A stretch of 64,000 nt of DNA from Anoplolepis gracilipes (GCF_047496725.1 NC_132970.1:11990001-12054000), one strand, 5' to 3'; shown: positions 48,590 to 61,392, counted from the first letter of the stretch. The notes: generated by a model not told the origin, from the letters alone. Numbers and translations are program-made.

Positions 48590-49490
48590 ATATATATCGG
48601 TTGTGTCGCACGTATATTTACCATCAAAGTATCTGAAATGTATAAAGATTCTGAGATGTATACAAATTATTCGATTAATTTTGTAGGCAACTATTTAATA
48701 AAGTTAAATAAATTCAAAATTTTCTTTATAAATAAACACAATATCGCACATGTATCTTATTATAGAATGTATTATAGAATGTATTATGTCAAATATCAAA
48801 CTTATCAATCTTGTATATTTTTTATATCAAATTTATAAATAGACAAATATGTTAAAAATGCTTTCTAACTTAAAATGATAATAGTTGAACAATGACATAC
48901 TTTGATTATATATATATTTTTTTTAAATGCGTAAATAAGTTTAGAATTATAAAAATGTTGTTTACGCGTATCTTTGAATAATATTTCGAGATCCGAAAGA
49001 TGCGCGAACAACTGTAAGCTATATGCAGAGAAACGCAGCATTATATACTCTTGCATAACCAATATATGCAAGTCTGGTTTTTGGATCAAGGTCTCACATA
49101 AAGTTACTTTATTTTAATCAAAAAAAATGTTCCTACTTTCTCTTTTTAGTTACCATTGATATTTTTTATTTACATTGATAACTGCAGCATTGTGTATGTG
49201 AATAAATAGCATTTAATCAGTCATTTTTATATTTATATATTAATTTAAGTAAAAATATATTATAAATAATAATAAAATAAATTTAAATAAATTTTTGTCT
49301 TTGTTCTGATATAATACATTAACCTTTATTAATATTAATAATTTCGGTATATTGTGCATTTACACATATTATAATTACATTTATGCATAAGTAATACATA
49401 CTTATATCATTAAGTCTTTAATATTAAGTTGATTGTTTAATTAAAATTCATTTTGCATTAGCACAAAAACGTAATAAACTTTAATCGAAA
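48590..49490 (-). repeat. Relic of a CYP6 5' flank with intact TATA/initiator
   Basis: Homologous to about 20400-21120. TATATAAT (49047-49040) and the ACAGTT initiator (A at 49013) keep the 34-base spacing of the live genes, although no coding exon follows. Confidence 0.7.
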
Positions 49491-49879
49491 TGGAATCTTT
49501 ACAGAATGCGTATCGTTAAAGATGACATCATAATTATAACCATACACAATCTATCATAAATGTTCTCTGAATGATCAAGTTTTAAGTATCTACAAAGGCA
49601 TATATAAATATTTATAGATTTAACGAGTCAAATTTTCAATTGTTAGTTCACATTTGTGACTATTCATAATTTTTATCAGGTTTTTTGTAAATATGGTGTA
49701 TTGAATTTATAGGTTTATAGATTTATACATATATTAATATTCGAAGTCTGATATCTCGAGAAAAATATTTTTACAATTTGAAAAGCTTGCTATAATTACT
49801 ATGACAAATTGAGTTCTGCAACTATTATCTATGTATCTTGTCAAATCTCAAAGAAACCAAAAATTAAATTTAAAATTCT

Positions 49880-49913
<34 letters not shown>
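49880..49913. repeat. (AT)n microsatellite
   Basis: A short alternating AT run between duplication relics. Confidence 0.9.
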
Positions 49914-49919
<6 letters not shown>

Positions 49920-50089
49920 AATTACTTCGTATCACATATCGAATTAGCTTTTTATTGTTTTATTGTCATACATTAAAAAATGCTTTCTATTTTTATAAAC
50001 GACGGATAAAAACCATTATACAAAGAATGCATATTATTAATTTTATATTATATATTTTGAAACAAGTATATATTAGATTTTTTCATTTT

Positions 50090-50340
50090 AGTATTACAAT
50101 GATCTAAATATTAAAACGGTGCATAAATGTATTTTAATATTAAATTTTTTAAAAATATATTATAGTATTCTAAAGATTTAAAAACTAAAAGTAGTATAGT
50201 AAGGTCATATTACGAATAATAAAATATATTTAGAATATAGAATTATGTCGGAATCATGTGCGTAGCATAAATATCTATTTACATTTATCTGAACAACTAG
50301 TCAAATTCTGACATCGACGATCAAGGAGAGTTCTTGTAAC
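50090..50340. repeat. Relic of the F-box-21-like/CYP6 intergenic spacer
   Basis: Matches 8030-8260 and 27125-27345 (for example 'agaattatgtcggaatcatg'), the spacer between the convergent genes. No neighbouring exon remains. Confidence 0.7.
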
Positions 50341-50802
50341 AATGATATATTGCCATATAATATTAGCGTTGTATTTCTTAAAAAATTATTAAAATTTATT
50401 TATAGATATATCAAAATCAAGGTAATTCGGGTAATTGGGGACATTAATATAAATATTTATAATTTGCAAAAGTAATGTTATTGTAAGGTTAATAAGTGCG
50501 AGAGATGGATGCATAAAAAGAGGCATAAAAATTTAACTATGAATTTTTTTACAATGGCTAGGTAAAAAGAAATTCGAGTGAAAATGAATGTTGTGCTGCA
50601 CAACATTTCTTTTAACTCGAATTTTTTTAATCTAAGTTTCGAAACTCATTTCTAATAGTTCATAAATATTCTTTCAGGCAATTAATATTTCATGAAAGAT
50701 AAGAATGGTGATCTATCTAAAAGTAACGTGCCATATAGATTTTCAAATAGATAAGATAAGGTATCTAATTGAAATAGCCATCATCAATTCAAATAATATT
50801 AA

Positions 50803-51517
50803 GGGGACCCCCTACTGTGACGGTTCGAAAAAACAGCTAATTTTTAAATGCGGATCATAAAAAACCAAGCAACATATTAAATTGCAGTTTTGTATTTCGT
50901 TTTAGAACATTATAAACTATAAAAAACAATTGTAATAATTAAGAAAAGGATTGTTATAAATGTCTTAAAACATTTTTCTCAAAACGTCATTTTTCTAAAT
51001 GGTGTACACGATTTCTCAATCTCTATTGATCCGATTGCAATCTGATTTTGCACACATCTTTATTATTATATTCTTTAAGCATTAACGGACGATTTTGTTA
51101 AAATTTTTTTATTTTACGAAAGTTATAAACAAATAAGTGACAAAATTTTTCGCGAAAATAGGTATTTTCTTTCAAAACTTTGTTATTCAGCCAATTTTCA
51201 AAAAATTAAAAAATGGCTCCGTTAATGCTTAACAATTGAAGTATAATTAATGAAACAATTTGGATCTTTGGTTTCAGATAATCCAAAATTGAGTTATCAG
51301 GTACACCATTTGGCCTTTAGTAAAAAAAGCCCATCAATTTGAAAGTGTCTTAAGACATTTATAACAATCCTTTTCTTAATTATTACAATTGTTTTTTTAT
51401 AGTTTGTAATGTTTTAAAACAAAATACAAAACTGCAATTTAATATGTTGCTTAATTTTTTTATGATCTGCATCTAAAAATTAGCTGTTTTTTCGGACTGT
51501 CACAATAAGGGGTCCCC
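50803..51517. mobile_element. piggyBac-like MITE, 715 bp, long inverted repeats, TTAA duplication
   Basis: Ends GGGGACCCC and its complement, with TTAA at 50799-50802 and 51518-51521. Inverted repeats extend about 180 bases through 'aaaaaacagctaattttta'. It has no ORF. Confidence 0.85.
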
Positions 51518-52613
51518 TTAACACAAAGCCATAAAGTCATATATCTAAAGAAATAGTGAAAAACGATTGTTCGAAAAGTTCTAATCTAGAAAGTTTTTTC
51601 TAAGAATTTATAGAATGTGTCTGCAACCCTCGCTTGTATGTACTGACCAATCAGAATGAAGGAATTTTTGTTCTTTCTTTTAAGCCAGTCAAATCCTTAG
51701 AAGCATTTCTGACATAAAAAAGGATGCACCTGCAGACTGGCACTATTGTAGAAACATAAAAGTCACTGCATTTGCAGACGCATTGCGACAGTGCTAGGAG
51801 TACTATGTGAGCTCACATGTATAAGTTATATAAACGAAATTAGATAAAAACCTACCAATTAACTACGTTATTTTTTTTTGTGCATTTTTAAAGTTTTTTT
51901 CAATGGCTAAGATAACATGTTTGGCGGATGAAGTGATTCAAATTATTCTGGGACATGAAAACGTTAGCATTGAGGATGTCTTGAATTTTAGTTCCACGTG
52001 TAAAAGATTCCAGAACATAATATTCTCAAAGAAGTTTTGGAAAAAGAAATTTTATTACAGGTATATCTTCTTATTTATTATTTTAAAAGTTTAAGACTTT
52101 TACATTAATATTTATTTTACAGTCTTTTTCTTTATTCGATAGACTGCTCTTAATTTCCAACACCTTTGAATATTTATTAAACAAATTAAATCACTCTCGA
52201 GACATTATAAGTACAGAAGCTGGTCATATTTTTATAATTTATGGACTTTCAAATAAAATTTTATAATTATTGGCAATTAATTATAATTTTGAAAAAATTC
52301 TATACATATAAAAATTATTATTAATAGAACTATCGAAATATGATCTTCATTTTTGTACTTATATGCGTCTGGCGTCTCGCGCGATTTCATTTTTTAAATA
52401 AATATTTTAATAATTTTTTGCATAGAAGTTTTTGTAAAACTATTGTAAAATTCTTAAACTTTTAAAATTTGATAAAAAAAAGTTAAAAAATCATCGAAGA
52501 ACAAAGTGAGAGGCAATGTGAACTTGCATTGTCTCAGGTCTTTTTTTTATTTAGTGGTCAGCTATCGTCAACTATTTGTACTTAATCATAGATTAAGGTA
52601 AAATAAAACTATA

Positions 52614-52732
52614 GCTGTGTTCCAAAATTCACTGCTAGTACTGCCAGCATATCGTCATCCTTGTTGTTCACTAAATACTAGACAAAGATAATAATATGCT
52701 GGCAATACTGGCAATGAATTTTGGAACACAGC
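52614..52732. mobile_element. 119-bp palindromic MITE
   Basis: Ends GCTGTGTTCCAAAATTCA and its near-perfect complement, flanked by CTATA on both sides (52609-52613, 52733-52737). It lies in intron 1 of pseudogene C. Confidence 0.75.
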
Positions 52733-54137
52733 CTATAAAGCACGCAATGCTTGCTGAATCACACCATAATGGACCAACCATAATTTCGGTATAAAAGAAT
52801 TGTTAAATTATCGATGCTTGGAATACGATTCAGTATGAAATAAGCATTATATGCCGTAGGCTTAAAACTATTAAAAATAAGGTGAAAACTCTCAACAATT
52901 ACTAAGTTAAAAAATTCATATTTCTACATTAAAAAGTATATTGTTCTTAGTATATTACTGATAATGTGGAGTTGTTTTGTATAATATTTGACCATTTTTT
53001 ATCTTAACTGTAGGTGTCCTTCTCTACAAGTAAAGTATAATACAAATAAATGGGAAAAAATTTTTGACAATTCAGATTTTAAACAACAAATAAAAGCAGG
53101 TGTAAAATATTTCGAACGCTTACAGTATTATGTGTCTTTAATGGCAAAAGATGGCTTATGGCATGATGACAAAAAAGAATTGGAATGTCTCCTGCGTTCC
53201 ATAGCCGAAAATTCAAAATCTTGTACTTATAATTTTCTTGTACATGAGCTAAATAGAATAGTTGCTACACAATCGTCACGGTAAAATTTAATAAATTAAA
53301 TAGTAGTATTATAAATATTAATGTAATTGTACATTCTAAATGTGTAAATATATTTTAGGAAACCCGGTTGCTATTTAACAAGTGCATATAACTTTGGCAT
53401 GATTATTCGATGTCTAAAACAATATCGATTAATGTATAAACAAAACAAATTTATAAATATGCCAGAAAAAAAGCAGCTTTTAGAGCGCCTATTTACTATT
53501 GTAGTTCAATACTATATACCACATATACCTATTTCCGTTATAAAAACGTGTTTAGATAATATTACGGAAGAAGTGTTATCTCACCTTAAAACAAAATATC
53601 CTGCGCATTCAATATTCTCAACATCTACTGATAAATTATTTGATTGGAAAAACAATAATATCAACGACAATTTCTGGGATGAGACAGAAGCAAGGCAAAT
53701 TATGTGTACTCTTGAAAAATTTATTTCTGAATTGAATCAAGTTAAATAAATGGAACTGTGGAGAACAGAATATCCAAATCTAAATAAATGGGAAATACTT
53801 TGGGTAAGTTATTTTAAATTATGTTAAATTATATAGTTATATTTTGTTTTGCTGTGCAAATATAAATATGTTTTATATCTTACAAAAAAAATAGGTTTAA
53901 TAAAATTTTATTAACATAATTTATATATCAATATAGCTTAAAGAAAAGTTTCTACTACTTAGTATCACAGTGTAGCCAGAAGGCTTGGCATACACTGCGT
54001 TTTGGCAGTATTAACGGATGAAGGACCAGATGAAATGAGAGATGACCCAGCTATTACGATTATATGGAAACCAAAATAGTAAGTATAACTTTAAGTGAAA
54101 AATTTTTTAATCTTTCTAGAATATTGGTATAAATTGT

Positions 54138-54664
54138 TTTAGTAATAATCAACAACTCAAACAGTTTTATTATCTATTCAGTAAATTTCGATATGTTTTC
54201 CACTAATGACATATGTCATAATGACATAACAAAAATGTCAATATTCTTCAATTTATACATTTCATCCAGAACATGTGGCGTAATTCTCACAATTGTTTCT
54301 ATGATTTTATTTCTGAGATGGTATAAATTTATTTTTACAACATTTTTGACATCCCTGTTGAAGAGAGAATTTATGCTTGGCCGACTATAAGACGCAATTA
54401 ATTTTTCTCAACGATGGTTTAAGTTTAGAGAGTTCTTTTATAAAGGCAGTTGAAAAATGTTGTTATATACAGTGTGAAAATCAAAGATTTACGCCTTTTT
54501 CAGAAATGGAATCATAAAAACAATTGCAAGAATTACGTCAGATGTACTGAATTTAGATAAAATATGAAGAGTATTAAAATTACGTGATTACATGATGCCT
54601 TTAACTGGACATATAAAAATTTACTAAATAAAAAACTGTTTGAATCGATAATTATTACTTAAAA
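54138..54664. repeat. Foldback element in intron 4 of copy C
   Basis: The arms start 'ttttagtaataat' and end with its approximate complement. Internal pairing includes 'gtaattct(c/t)(a/g)caattgttt'. A near-identical copy starts at 63652 in copy D; the copy A version is 1914-3928. Confidence 0.65.
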
Positions 54665-54749
54665 ATTTCATACCAATACACAGTTTGTATTATTTATAAA
54701 AATTGACTAAAACTGAAATAATCGGACATTGTGTATGTATGTACGTATA

Positions 54750-55183
54750 CAGGGTGTCTCATAATTCGCGCTTCACCCATCAGGTAGAGGGGGTCAAACT
54801 GAACATAAAAGTCATCTACCATTTTGCCATTTTCGCAATAATTATTAAAATATTAATTAAAAACGCTTAGCATATACTGAGTGCGATATACGGCGCGCGC
54901 TCATACGCTGAGCGTTTTTAATTAATATTTTAATAATTATTGCGCAAATCGCAAAATGGTAGAGAATTTTTATGTTCAGTTTGACCTGCTCTATCTACCC
55001 TAGAGAGGTGGGGCGATTATTACTGGACACTTTGTATATATATATAATATCGTTCGCTGAGCGTTTTTAATTGTTAGTTTAATAATTATTGCGCAAATCG
55101 CAAAATGGTAGAAGACTCTTATGTTCAGTTTGACCCCCTCTACCTGCACTTGACGGGTAAGGCGCGAATTATGGGACACCCTG
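54750..55183. mobile_element. Tc1/mariner-like MITE, 434 bp, with internally repeated right half
   Basis: Ends CAGGGTGTCTCATAATTCGC and the complement of GCGAATTATGGGACACCCTG, with TA on both sides. The right half ('gctgagcgtttttaatt' through 'atgttcagtttgacc') occurs twice, about 54905-55045 and 55055-55183. Confidence 0.85.
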
Positions 55184-56244
55184 TATACACATAGACGTAT
55201 AATTTTTTATTATTTTCAGTAATACAGAAAATTTAGATAACGCAGAATGTTTTCTGATAGTCGAGCATTTTGAATTTTCTCTATCTCTTCCTGAATTTCA
55301 TAAATGGAGATATAACCAATTTGGTGGTCGATTTAGTTATGTTGGTAACTTACAGGTTAGTAATTTTTTACATATTGTAATTTTTATGTATAGCTTTTAA
55401 CTTTAATTAACAAAAATAACATTTAATTATAAATGTTAATCTAAATAATACCTTCAGTCCATGACTAATGGATATCATTTTAGAATTTGTCATGCAAAAA
55501 ATATAAAGAAACTACAATTTTTTATTTTTTCTTTTATGTAACTATACTGATTAAATTATTTCTATGTATAATTGTATTTTTTTGTAGCTTTAACTGTTAA
55601 GATTATTTCTATATATAATTTTTATGTCGCGATTTGAACTATGTTTGTAATTTCTCATAAATTAATGTAGAAAATTATAAATATTAGAATTTTTACGAAT
55701 TTACTTCTACTTTTATTACAATACTCATAAAAATGTTCCTAAAAAGTTGTAGAAATTTTGTAAATATTTTTTAAAACTTATTACAACTTCATTCAACCAT
55801 GAATTCCTAATTTTTACAAATTTATAATTTGTTGATACAAATTTTTCATAAGAATACGTGAATTGTTGAAAAATTATTTCCACCAAGTGAGTCAATATAT
55901 TTTATAAACAGTAAGTAATAAACATATGTTTTTCTAGGTAATAAATTGGGTGATAAAAAATTTTATTTATAGATATATATTTCATCCCGACCTCTACCAA
56001 TGGGAAATAAATATTATAAGAAAAATAATAAATAATGAAGATATTAATATTTTAGCACCAATAAAGGTAATTTATCGCACATCGCATAAACCGTAATAAT
56101 ATAATAATGTGTAAAAAACTATACAAATTATAATTATCTACACTTTGCTATAAAAAGCAGTGCACTGGAAAAATAGGAAAAACTTATAAAACTTCAAATG
56201 TTTATAACATTTGAAGTTTAAATGTTTATAACATAGTTAATAAT

Positions 56245-56990
56245 TATCGTAGGTGATTAAAATTCGAAAATGAAGCTTAAAGTTTGTATTTCAAGAACCG
56301 TTTAATGATGTATGGGATGATTAGTTTTTTGTGTTAATGACAGATAACACAATGAAGTCTTGCAAAATTAGCTAATAGAAAGTCCAGTTTAATGACAATG
56401 AATTGCACGTCGTGAATCAATCGATGTAACTTAATGGGACGAAAAATTCACATTTTCTCCTTCAAAATGCGCTATTGCAGAACTTGATATAGTAATTTTT
56501 CGCTGATTACGCAATGTACGTTTAGTACAAAAGTACACTGAGTACGATATAATTAAACAAAAAATAGATTTTATCATATCTAGATGATTATAAAATAAAA
56601 CGGAAGCTTCAAGTAGCTTCTGTATTTTAAGAAACTTTTAATGCCGATTGCGTGGGATGATTAGTTTTCCAATAGTGGATGACACAATAAAATCCATACT
56701 TTTTTCACATTAACTTAACGAAGAATTATTGTATCAAGTTCTACAATAACATATTTTGAAAGTAAAAATTTAAACTTTTATACATTTTTTATCCCATTGA
56801 GCTACGTCAATTAATTCACGGCTTGCAACTCATTAAACTGTACTTTCTATTAATCGATTTTGTAGGTCTTCACTTTGTCATCCTTTATTAAGAAATAAAT
56901 CAATTTATGCAATCGGTATTAAAAGTTTTTCAAAATACAGATGTTTATCTTGAGTTCCATTTTTTAATTATCTCGTTACAATAATTATTA
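56245..56990. repeat. Foldback repeat in intron 6 of copy C
   Basis: Left arms starting near 56245 and 56575 (the left arm itself is duplicated) pair with a right arm at about 56840-56990. It is related to 5886-6161. Confidence 0.5.
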
Positions 56991-57143
56991 ACTGTGTCAT
57001 AAGCATTTAAAATTTCATAATTTTTTTTTATTTTTCTAGTATACCGCTCTTTTATTGGCGGAGTGTATAACTTGAGTTATTACGTTAATTAGTTTAGAAA
57101 TACCTCAACAAAATATCGATTATATTCTGCTATTACTTTTTCT

Positions 57144-57235
57144 ACACACACGATACGCACATGCATACGCATGCACACACGCACACACACACACATATGC
57201 ACACGTACACGCGCACGCACACGCTATACACGCAG
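57144..57235. repeat. (CA)n microsatellite forming the 3' splice site of the YccV exon
   Basis: CA/CG repeats run directly into the CAG acceptor at 57235. The same arrangement is seen at 7431-7454 in copy A and near 26225 in copy B. Confidence 0.8.
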
Positions 57236-57974
57236 GTTAGATCTGCCATCGTAAGAACAAAATCAAAAATAAAAAATCAAGAAATCAAATTTGCGATTGA
57301 TATGATTGTAAAGTATGATCACAGAGATGTGGATGCTGAATGTTTTGGAGTAATAAAAGGTTGAGATTTTAAATGTGAAGCTAAGTTTATAAAACAATCA
57401 TTGAGTTGTATCGCTCCATATCTGGCCGAAAGCCGTGAAGAAAATCAGGACATTTGTTCAGAATGTTGAAAATTTAATCAAGCGCATTACATAATTCTCA
57501 CTGAGGGTGATAACATATGTTACATGCCACAAGGTACGAATATTAGTAGCATTCTTATGTATTATATATATTTTCTATTATCTTTAATCCGTACAACATA
57601 AAACATTTTTTTTATTTTAGATGACATATCTATATCAACGGTGGATTGATAATGTAGAGATATTTTTCTAGATTCGAAGGCACTCATTATGTACCAAATG
57701 AAAGTCTGGCAGAAGAGTATCCAAATGATGAAAAGGAATAACTCGCAAAATACTTTGTATTAATCTAAAATGAACAAGTTGAAATAAAATATTAAAAATA
57801 AATTTACAAATTCTTATTATATATAATATAATAACTATAGCAGTATATTGACTTCCACATTAGAGCTAATATATAAAATGTAACAATATAGGTTGCGTGT
57901 ACATGGACGACTTATTAGTACTTATGATCGCTCGATCAAGCAATATTTCAATTTTTCATGTATTATGATATTTC

Positions 57975-57976
<2 letters not shown>

Positions 57977-58035
<59 letters not shown>
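57977..58035. repeat. (AT)n microsatellite
   Basis: About 58 bases of AT repeat between pseudogene C and the CYP6 exon relic. Confidence 0.95.
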
Positions 58036-58036
<1 letters not shown>

Positions 58037-58232
58037 TTATATTTCAGTTACATATATCGGTTATAAATAAATAGATTAGAACAGATATACTAGAAGAATT
58101 TTAAAAAGTAATTATTGCAATAACACATGTATATAGTTAACGGAACAGTTTGTATCAAAATATTTGTAATAAAGAAAATTAAAAAGCCAAAAAAGTTAAG
58201 AAACGGCAGATTGCAAAAAGAAAGTGACTTAC

Positions 58233-58532
58233 TTTAAAGATGGGTAAAGTTTTTTACAAGGCCACATTTAATTAGTTTTTGATCTCTCAATAGAAGGACT
58301 GGTATTGTAACTTGCAAGGTATTGTATACTGACAAGCAGATAACCTTTGTATTTTCTGTATATTATATGAAAACTTTCAGCGATTGTAATCTTTGAATAA
58401 ATTTTAGATATTCTTTAGAAAAATAAAAATTTAGGACAAAGCACGTTTTTTCTTAACTAGTAAGTATAAATTCTTGTCCAGTAGTAATACAGCAAGATGT
58501 ACGATGAAAACAGCAGCAATAAATAAAATCAT
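58233..58532 (-). pseudogene. CYP6 first-exon pseudogene
   Basis: Homologous along its length to exon 1 of the intact CYP6 genes (20088-20382 and 33546-33840), from the start codon at 58532 to a donor at 58233. It has frameshifts, an early in-frame stop and small indels. The rest of the gene is missing. It follows pseudogene C tail-first, so it is the remains of another F-box-21-like/CYP6 unit. Confidence 0.85.
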
Positions 58533-59089
58533 TTATTAACTAATTGTAAGCAGACCGTGCACCTTTGTAAAAAAACTTTCTAAAGGTTTTGTCCAAATAT
58601 AATGTATAGTTCTGTAAACTCTTTTGGCTAACTTTTGGGGTGCAGCTATTGACTATCGTATTATATTTCCATCTTAAAAATATTTCATATATTTTTATTT
58701 TATACACACACATATATATATATACAATTTCTCAAGTGAATATTTGCTATTTATTAAAACTTTGACAAGTTAAATATATATAGTCTCTACTTAATTTATA
58801 AAAAAGTATTTCAAAAAATTTCACGTTAAAAAATATTCTTATTTATTAAGAGTATCTATTAAGAAAGCTTATATATTTCGAAAATACAATTTTTTGTGTG
58901 CTAACTCTTATTGTTAGGTAAACGAAAATCACTTGCAAATCACATTTGTTAACTCACCATAAAAAGAAAAAGCTACAGATTTATCATTACCAATACAGAC
59001 AATCTAATTGCTAGAGTGAGAAGTAAAAAACAAAAATGTGTAGGCATAAATCACAGAAAGTAAGAGAGATTGAGGTAAGATAATTTCGC

Positions 59090-59490
59090 AGCTTGATCAT
59101 GGTTTCGTAAAGATCTTTCATCAGTCAGATATTTCTTCCTTCTCTTTTTATTTACCATTGATATTTTTTACATACATTGATATCCGCAGCATTGTTTATG
59201 TGTATTGTGTATGTGTAATAAATAGCATATATTCAGTCACTTTAATTTTTATATATTCATTTAAGTAAATCTATTACAAAAAATAATAACTTAAATTTAA
59301 ATGAACTTTTCGTCTTTGTCCTGATACAATATATTGATTTATATTAAAATTAGTATTAATAATTACTGTATATTGTATATTTAAACATATTATAATTGAT
59401 ACATTTATACATAAATAATACATATTTATATCATCAAGTCAATAATATTAATTATTTAATTGAAATTCATATTACATTAGCATAAAAATA
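59090..59490 (-). repeat. Relic of a CYP6 5' flank
   Basis: Matches parts of 20920-21130 and 49130-49480. It belongs with the dead first exon at 58233-58532. Confidence 0.6.
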
Positions 59491-59589
59491 TACGGATGTG
59501 TTTTTCTTCTGCTCTGCGGACCTGCTTGTGCAAATTTCTTTTTCTTTTTTGAATTAAAACGAAATTGAGTTAAATTTAAAAATTAATAA

Positions 59590-60110
59590 TTGATAATAGA
59601 TGGAAGAAAAACTTGCGGAGGATGTGGCACGGTAGTGGTGAAACCAATAGTCTGCAGTATATGCGATGTTGCATCGCATCCGAGCTGTATTTCTCGCACG
59701 GGAGGCAAATTTCATCCACACCAAGGAGGCAAATTTTTGGATTGCTGCTGGTGGCTTTCAGCATCTTCGCCAGACTGATATTGTCAGCAATTCATGCTTG
59801 GAAAAGATCCGGGAAATGATACGATCGGAACTACGTTCTGAGATTCGATCGGTATTCGCGGATTTTCGAAAGGAGTTGCTTGAAGGCTGTAAGGACATCG
59901 GAAAAATAAACGATAATTTACTGCAGCTATCGGATAGGATCGACAAACTTGAGAATTCCAGGACGAAAATAGTAAATGTCTCCACGTCATATGAAGAGGA
60001 GATATTAATTGAAATGTCTGAGAGGGAAAGAAGATCGAAAACATAATTCTTTTTTATATGGATGAGCTTGATTCCGTTACGGATTCCAACATTTTAGATG
60101 CTGACCTATT
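59590..60110 (+). mobile_element. Non-LTR retrotransposon ORF1 fragment (zinc-knuckle/PHD-like plus coiled coil)
   Basis: The first frame has CGGCGTVVVKPIVCSICDVA followed by SHPSC, a PHD-like cysteine cluster of the kind found in insect non-LTR ORF1 proteins. A frame change leads into the second frame, with heptad-rich FADFRKELLEGCKDIGKIND and then MSERERRSK. A one-base loss then separates it from NIILFYMDE, matching the usual RRSKNIIL-type sequence. No reverse transcriptase follows. It is a broken relic. Confidence 0.65.
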
Positions 60111-60206
60111 ATTAATATAATATTTAATAATTTTAATGATAATAATTTTCATTTTTATTCGCATGGAATAATATAAATATAAGCGGGGGAATATTTTCAT
60201 ACATAC

Positions 60207-60422
60207 ACACACACACACACGGGGGGGGGGGGTGCAAGGGGAGGGCCTTCGGGCCTCCCCCTCCCGCACCCACCCCGTCCACCTCGCTTCGCATGTATGT
60301 ACACACGTTGCAAGACAAAGCAAAGTTCACATGTGTTTGTAATTTTTCACGTGAAGCGAGGTGGAGGGGGTGGGTGCGGAAGAGGAGCCGAAGGCCCCCT
60401 TGCACTTCCCCGTGTGTGTGTG
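60207..60422. mobile_element. GC-rich palindromic element, about 215 bp
   Basis: The left arm (60207-60290) and right arm (60352-60422) are inverted copies sharing CACACACACGGGG, TGCAAGGGG, GGCCTTCGG, CGCACCCACCCC and CCACCTCGCTTC. Each arm contains its own small hairpin. GC content is extreme for this region. No clear target duplication was seen; both ends lie in CA/TG repeats. Confidence 0.75.
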
Positions 60423-61135
60423 GAATCTTTATTCTTTCTTCTAATAGTGGATAGTTAAATCCTTAGAAGCATTTCTGACATAAAAAAGAATCCATTTGCA
60501 GTCTGGAAATATTGTAGAAAATCATTGCATTTTGCAAAAGCATCGCGACAGTGCTAGGACCACTCTGTGAACTACAATAAATTTTGTGAACTCACATATG
60601 TATAAGTTATATAACAAAATTAGTGATATAAAATTAGATAAAAATCAATATATAACTACGTTGCATTTTTGTTAAATTTTTGTGTTAGATACTATAGTAA
60701 ATTTTGTGAGCTCACGTATATAAGTTATACATATAAACGAAATTAGATAAAAACCAATAAGTAAATCATTGTACACAAAGTAAACATTGCGAGCTTTTTT
60801 GTACATCGTTAAATTGTTTTTCGATGGCTACGATAACACATTTGTCCGTCGAAGTGATTGAAATCATTTTGGGAGATGAAAACGTTAGCATCAAGGATGT
60901 CTTGAGTTTTAGCTCCACGTGTAAACAATTTTACAAGACATTAACAAAAAAGTTGTGGGAAAAAAAATTCTATCAAAGGTATGTTTCTTCATTTATAAAT
61001 TTTTATATATTAATACTAATTTTACATTCGATTTTCGTCATTTAATAGATCATTTTAAATTTTTTAAATAAATATTCTATAACTAATTTTTACGCATAGA
61101 ACTTTTTGTAAACGCTTTTATTGTAATACTTTTAA

Positions 61136-61392
61136 GGGGATCTAAAAGCTGGTTTATATTATCAACCAAAATTTAACATGACAATACATTTGCTTAATAT
61201 AATAGTTTTGCAATTTATACACACAAAATAAGATAGGTTTCTGCTAGGAATTGCATGAAGGAATATTTGTGAACTTTTAGAAATGACGTTTAACGTGAGT
61301 TTGTTTTTCAATCTCGCACACTCACAGATGCACGAAAGTAATTTTTTACAGATTTTGAAAATCTTTTTTACTAAGCTTCTAAAGGCATTTTC
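61136..61392. mobile_element. piggyBac-like MITE, 3'-truncated (copy 3)
   Basis: Starts GGGGATCTAAAA after TTAA (61132-61135). Homology with 18488-19030 breaks near 61392, where LTR-type sequence begins. Confidence 0.75.

Larger units (their letters stand above)
51903..57750 (+). pseudogene. F-box only protein 21-like pseudogene, copy C (all eight exons traceable)
   Basis: Exon 1 (51903-52060) encodes an F-box: LADEVIQIILGHENVSIEDV and then LNFSSTCKRF. Exon 2 is 53014-53280 and exon 3 is 53359-53803. Exon 4 is 53937-54078, exon 5 is 55220-55355 and exon 6 is 55938-56066. The YccV exon is 57236-57533 and the last exon starts at 57621. Splice sites and most phases match copy A. Lesions are TAA in exon 3 (53747-53749), a 4-base net loss in exon 4, TGA twice in the YccV exon (57362-57364, 57467-57469), and net loss of about 13 bases in the last exon. 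The first two exons supply the 5' structure missing from copy A. A truncated F-box protein of about 280 residues could in principle still be made. Confidence 0.85.

Noticed and set aside
48865..49089. Minus-strand ORF resembling 47863-48060 at the protein level
   Set aside because: The similarity is explained by both being copies of the CYP6 promoter region. The live copies at 20.8 and 34.2 kb are not open in that frame.
54193..54390. 65-codon ORF repeated identically at 63707-63904
   Set aside because: It lies inside the intron 4 foldback of copies C and D. Identity reflects the recent shared tract, not protein conservation, and copy A lacks the frame.
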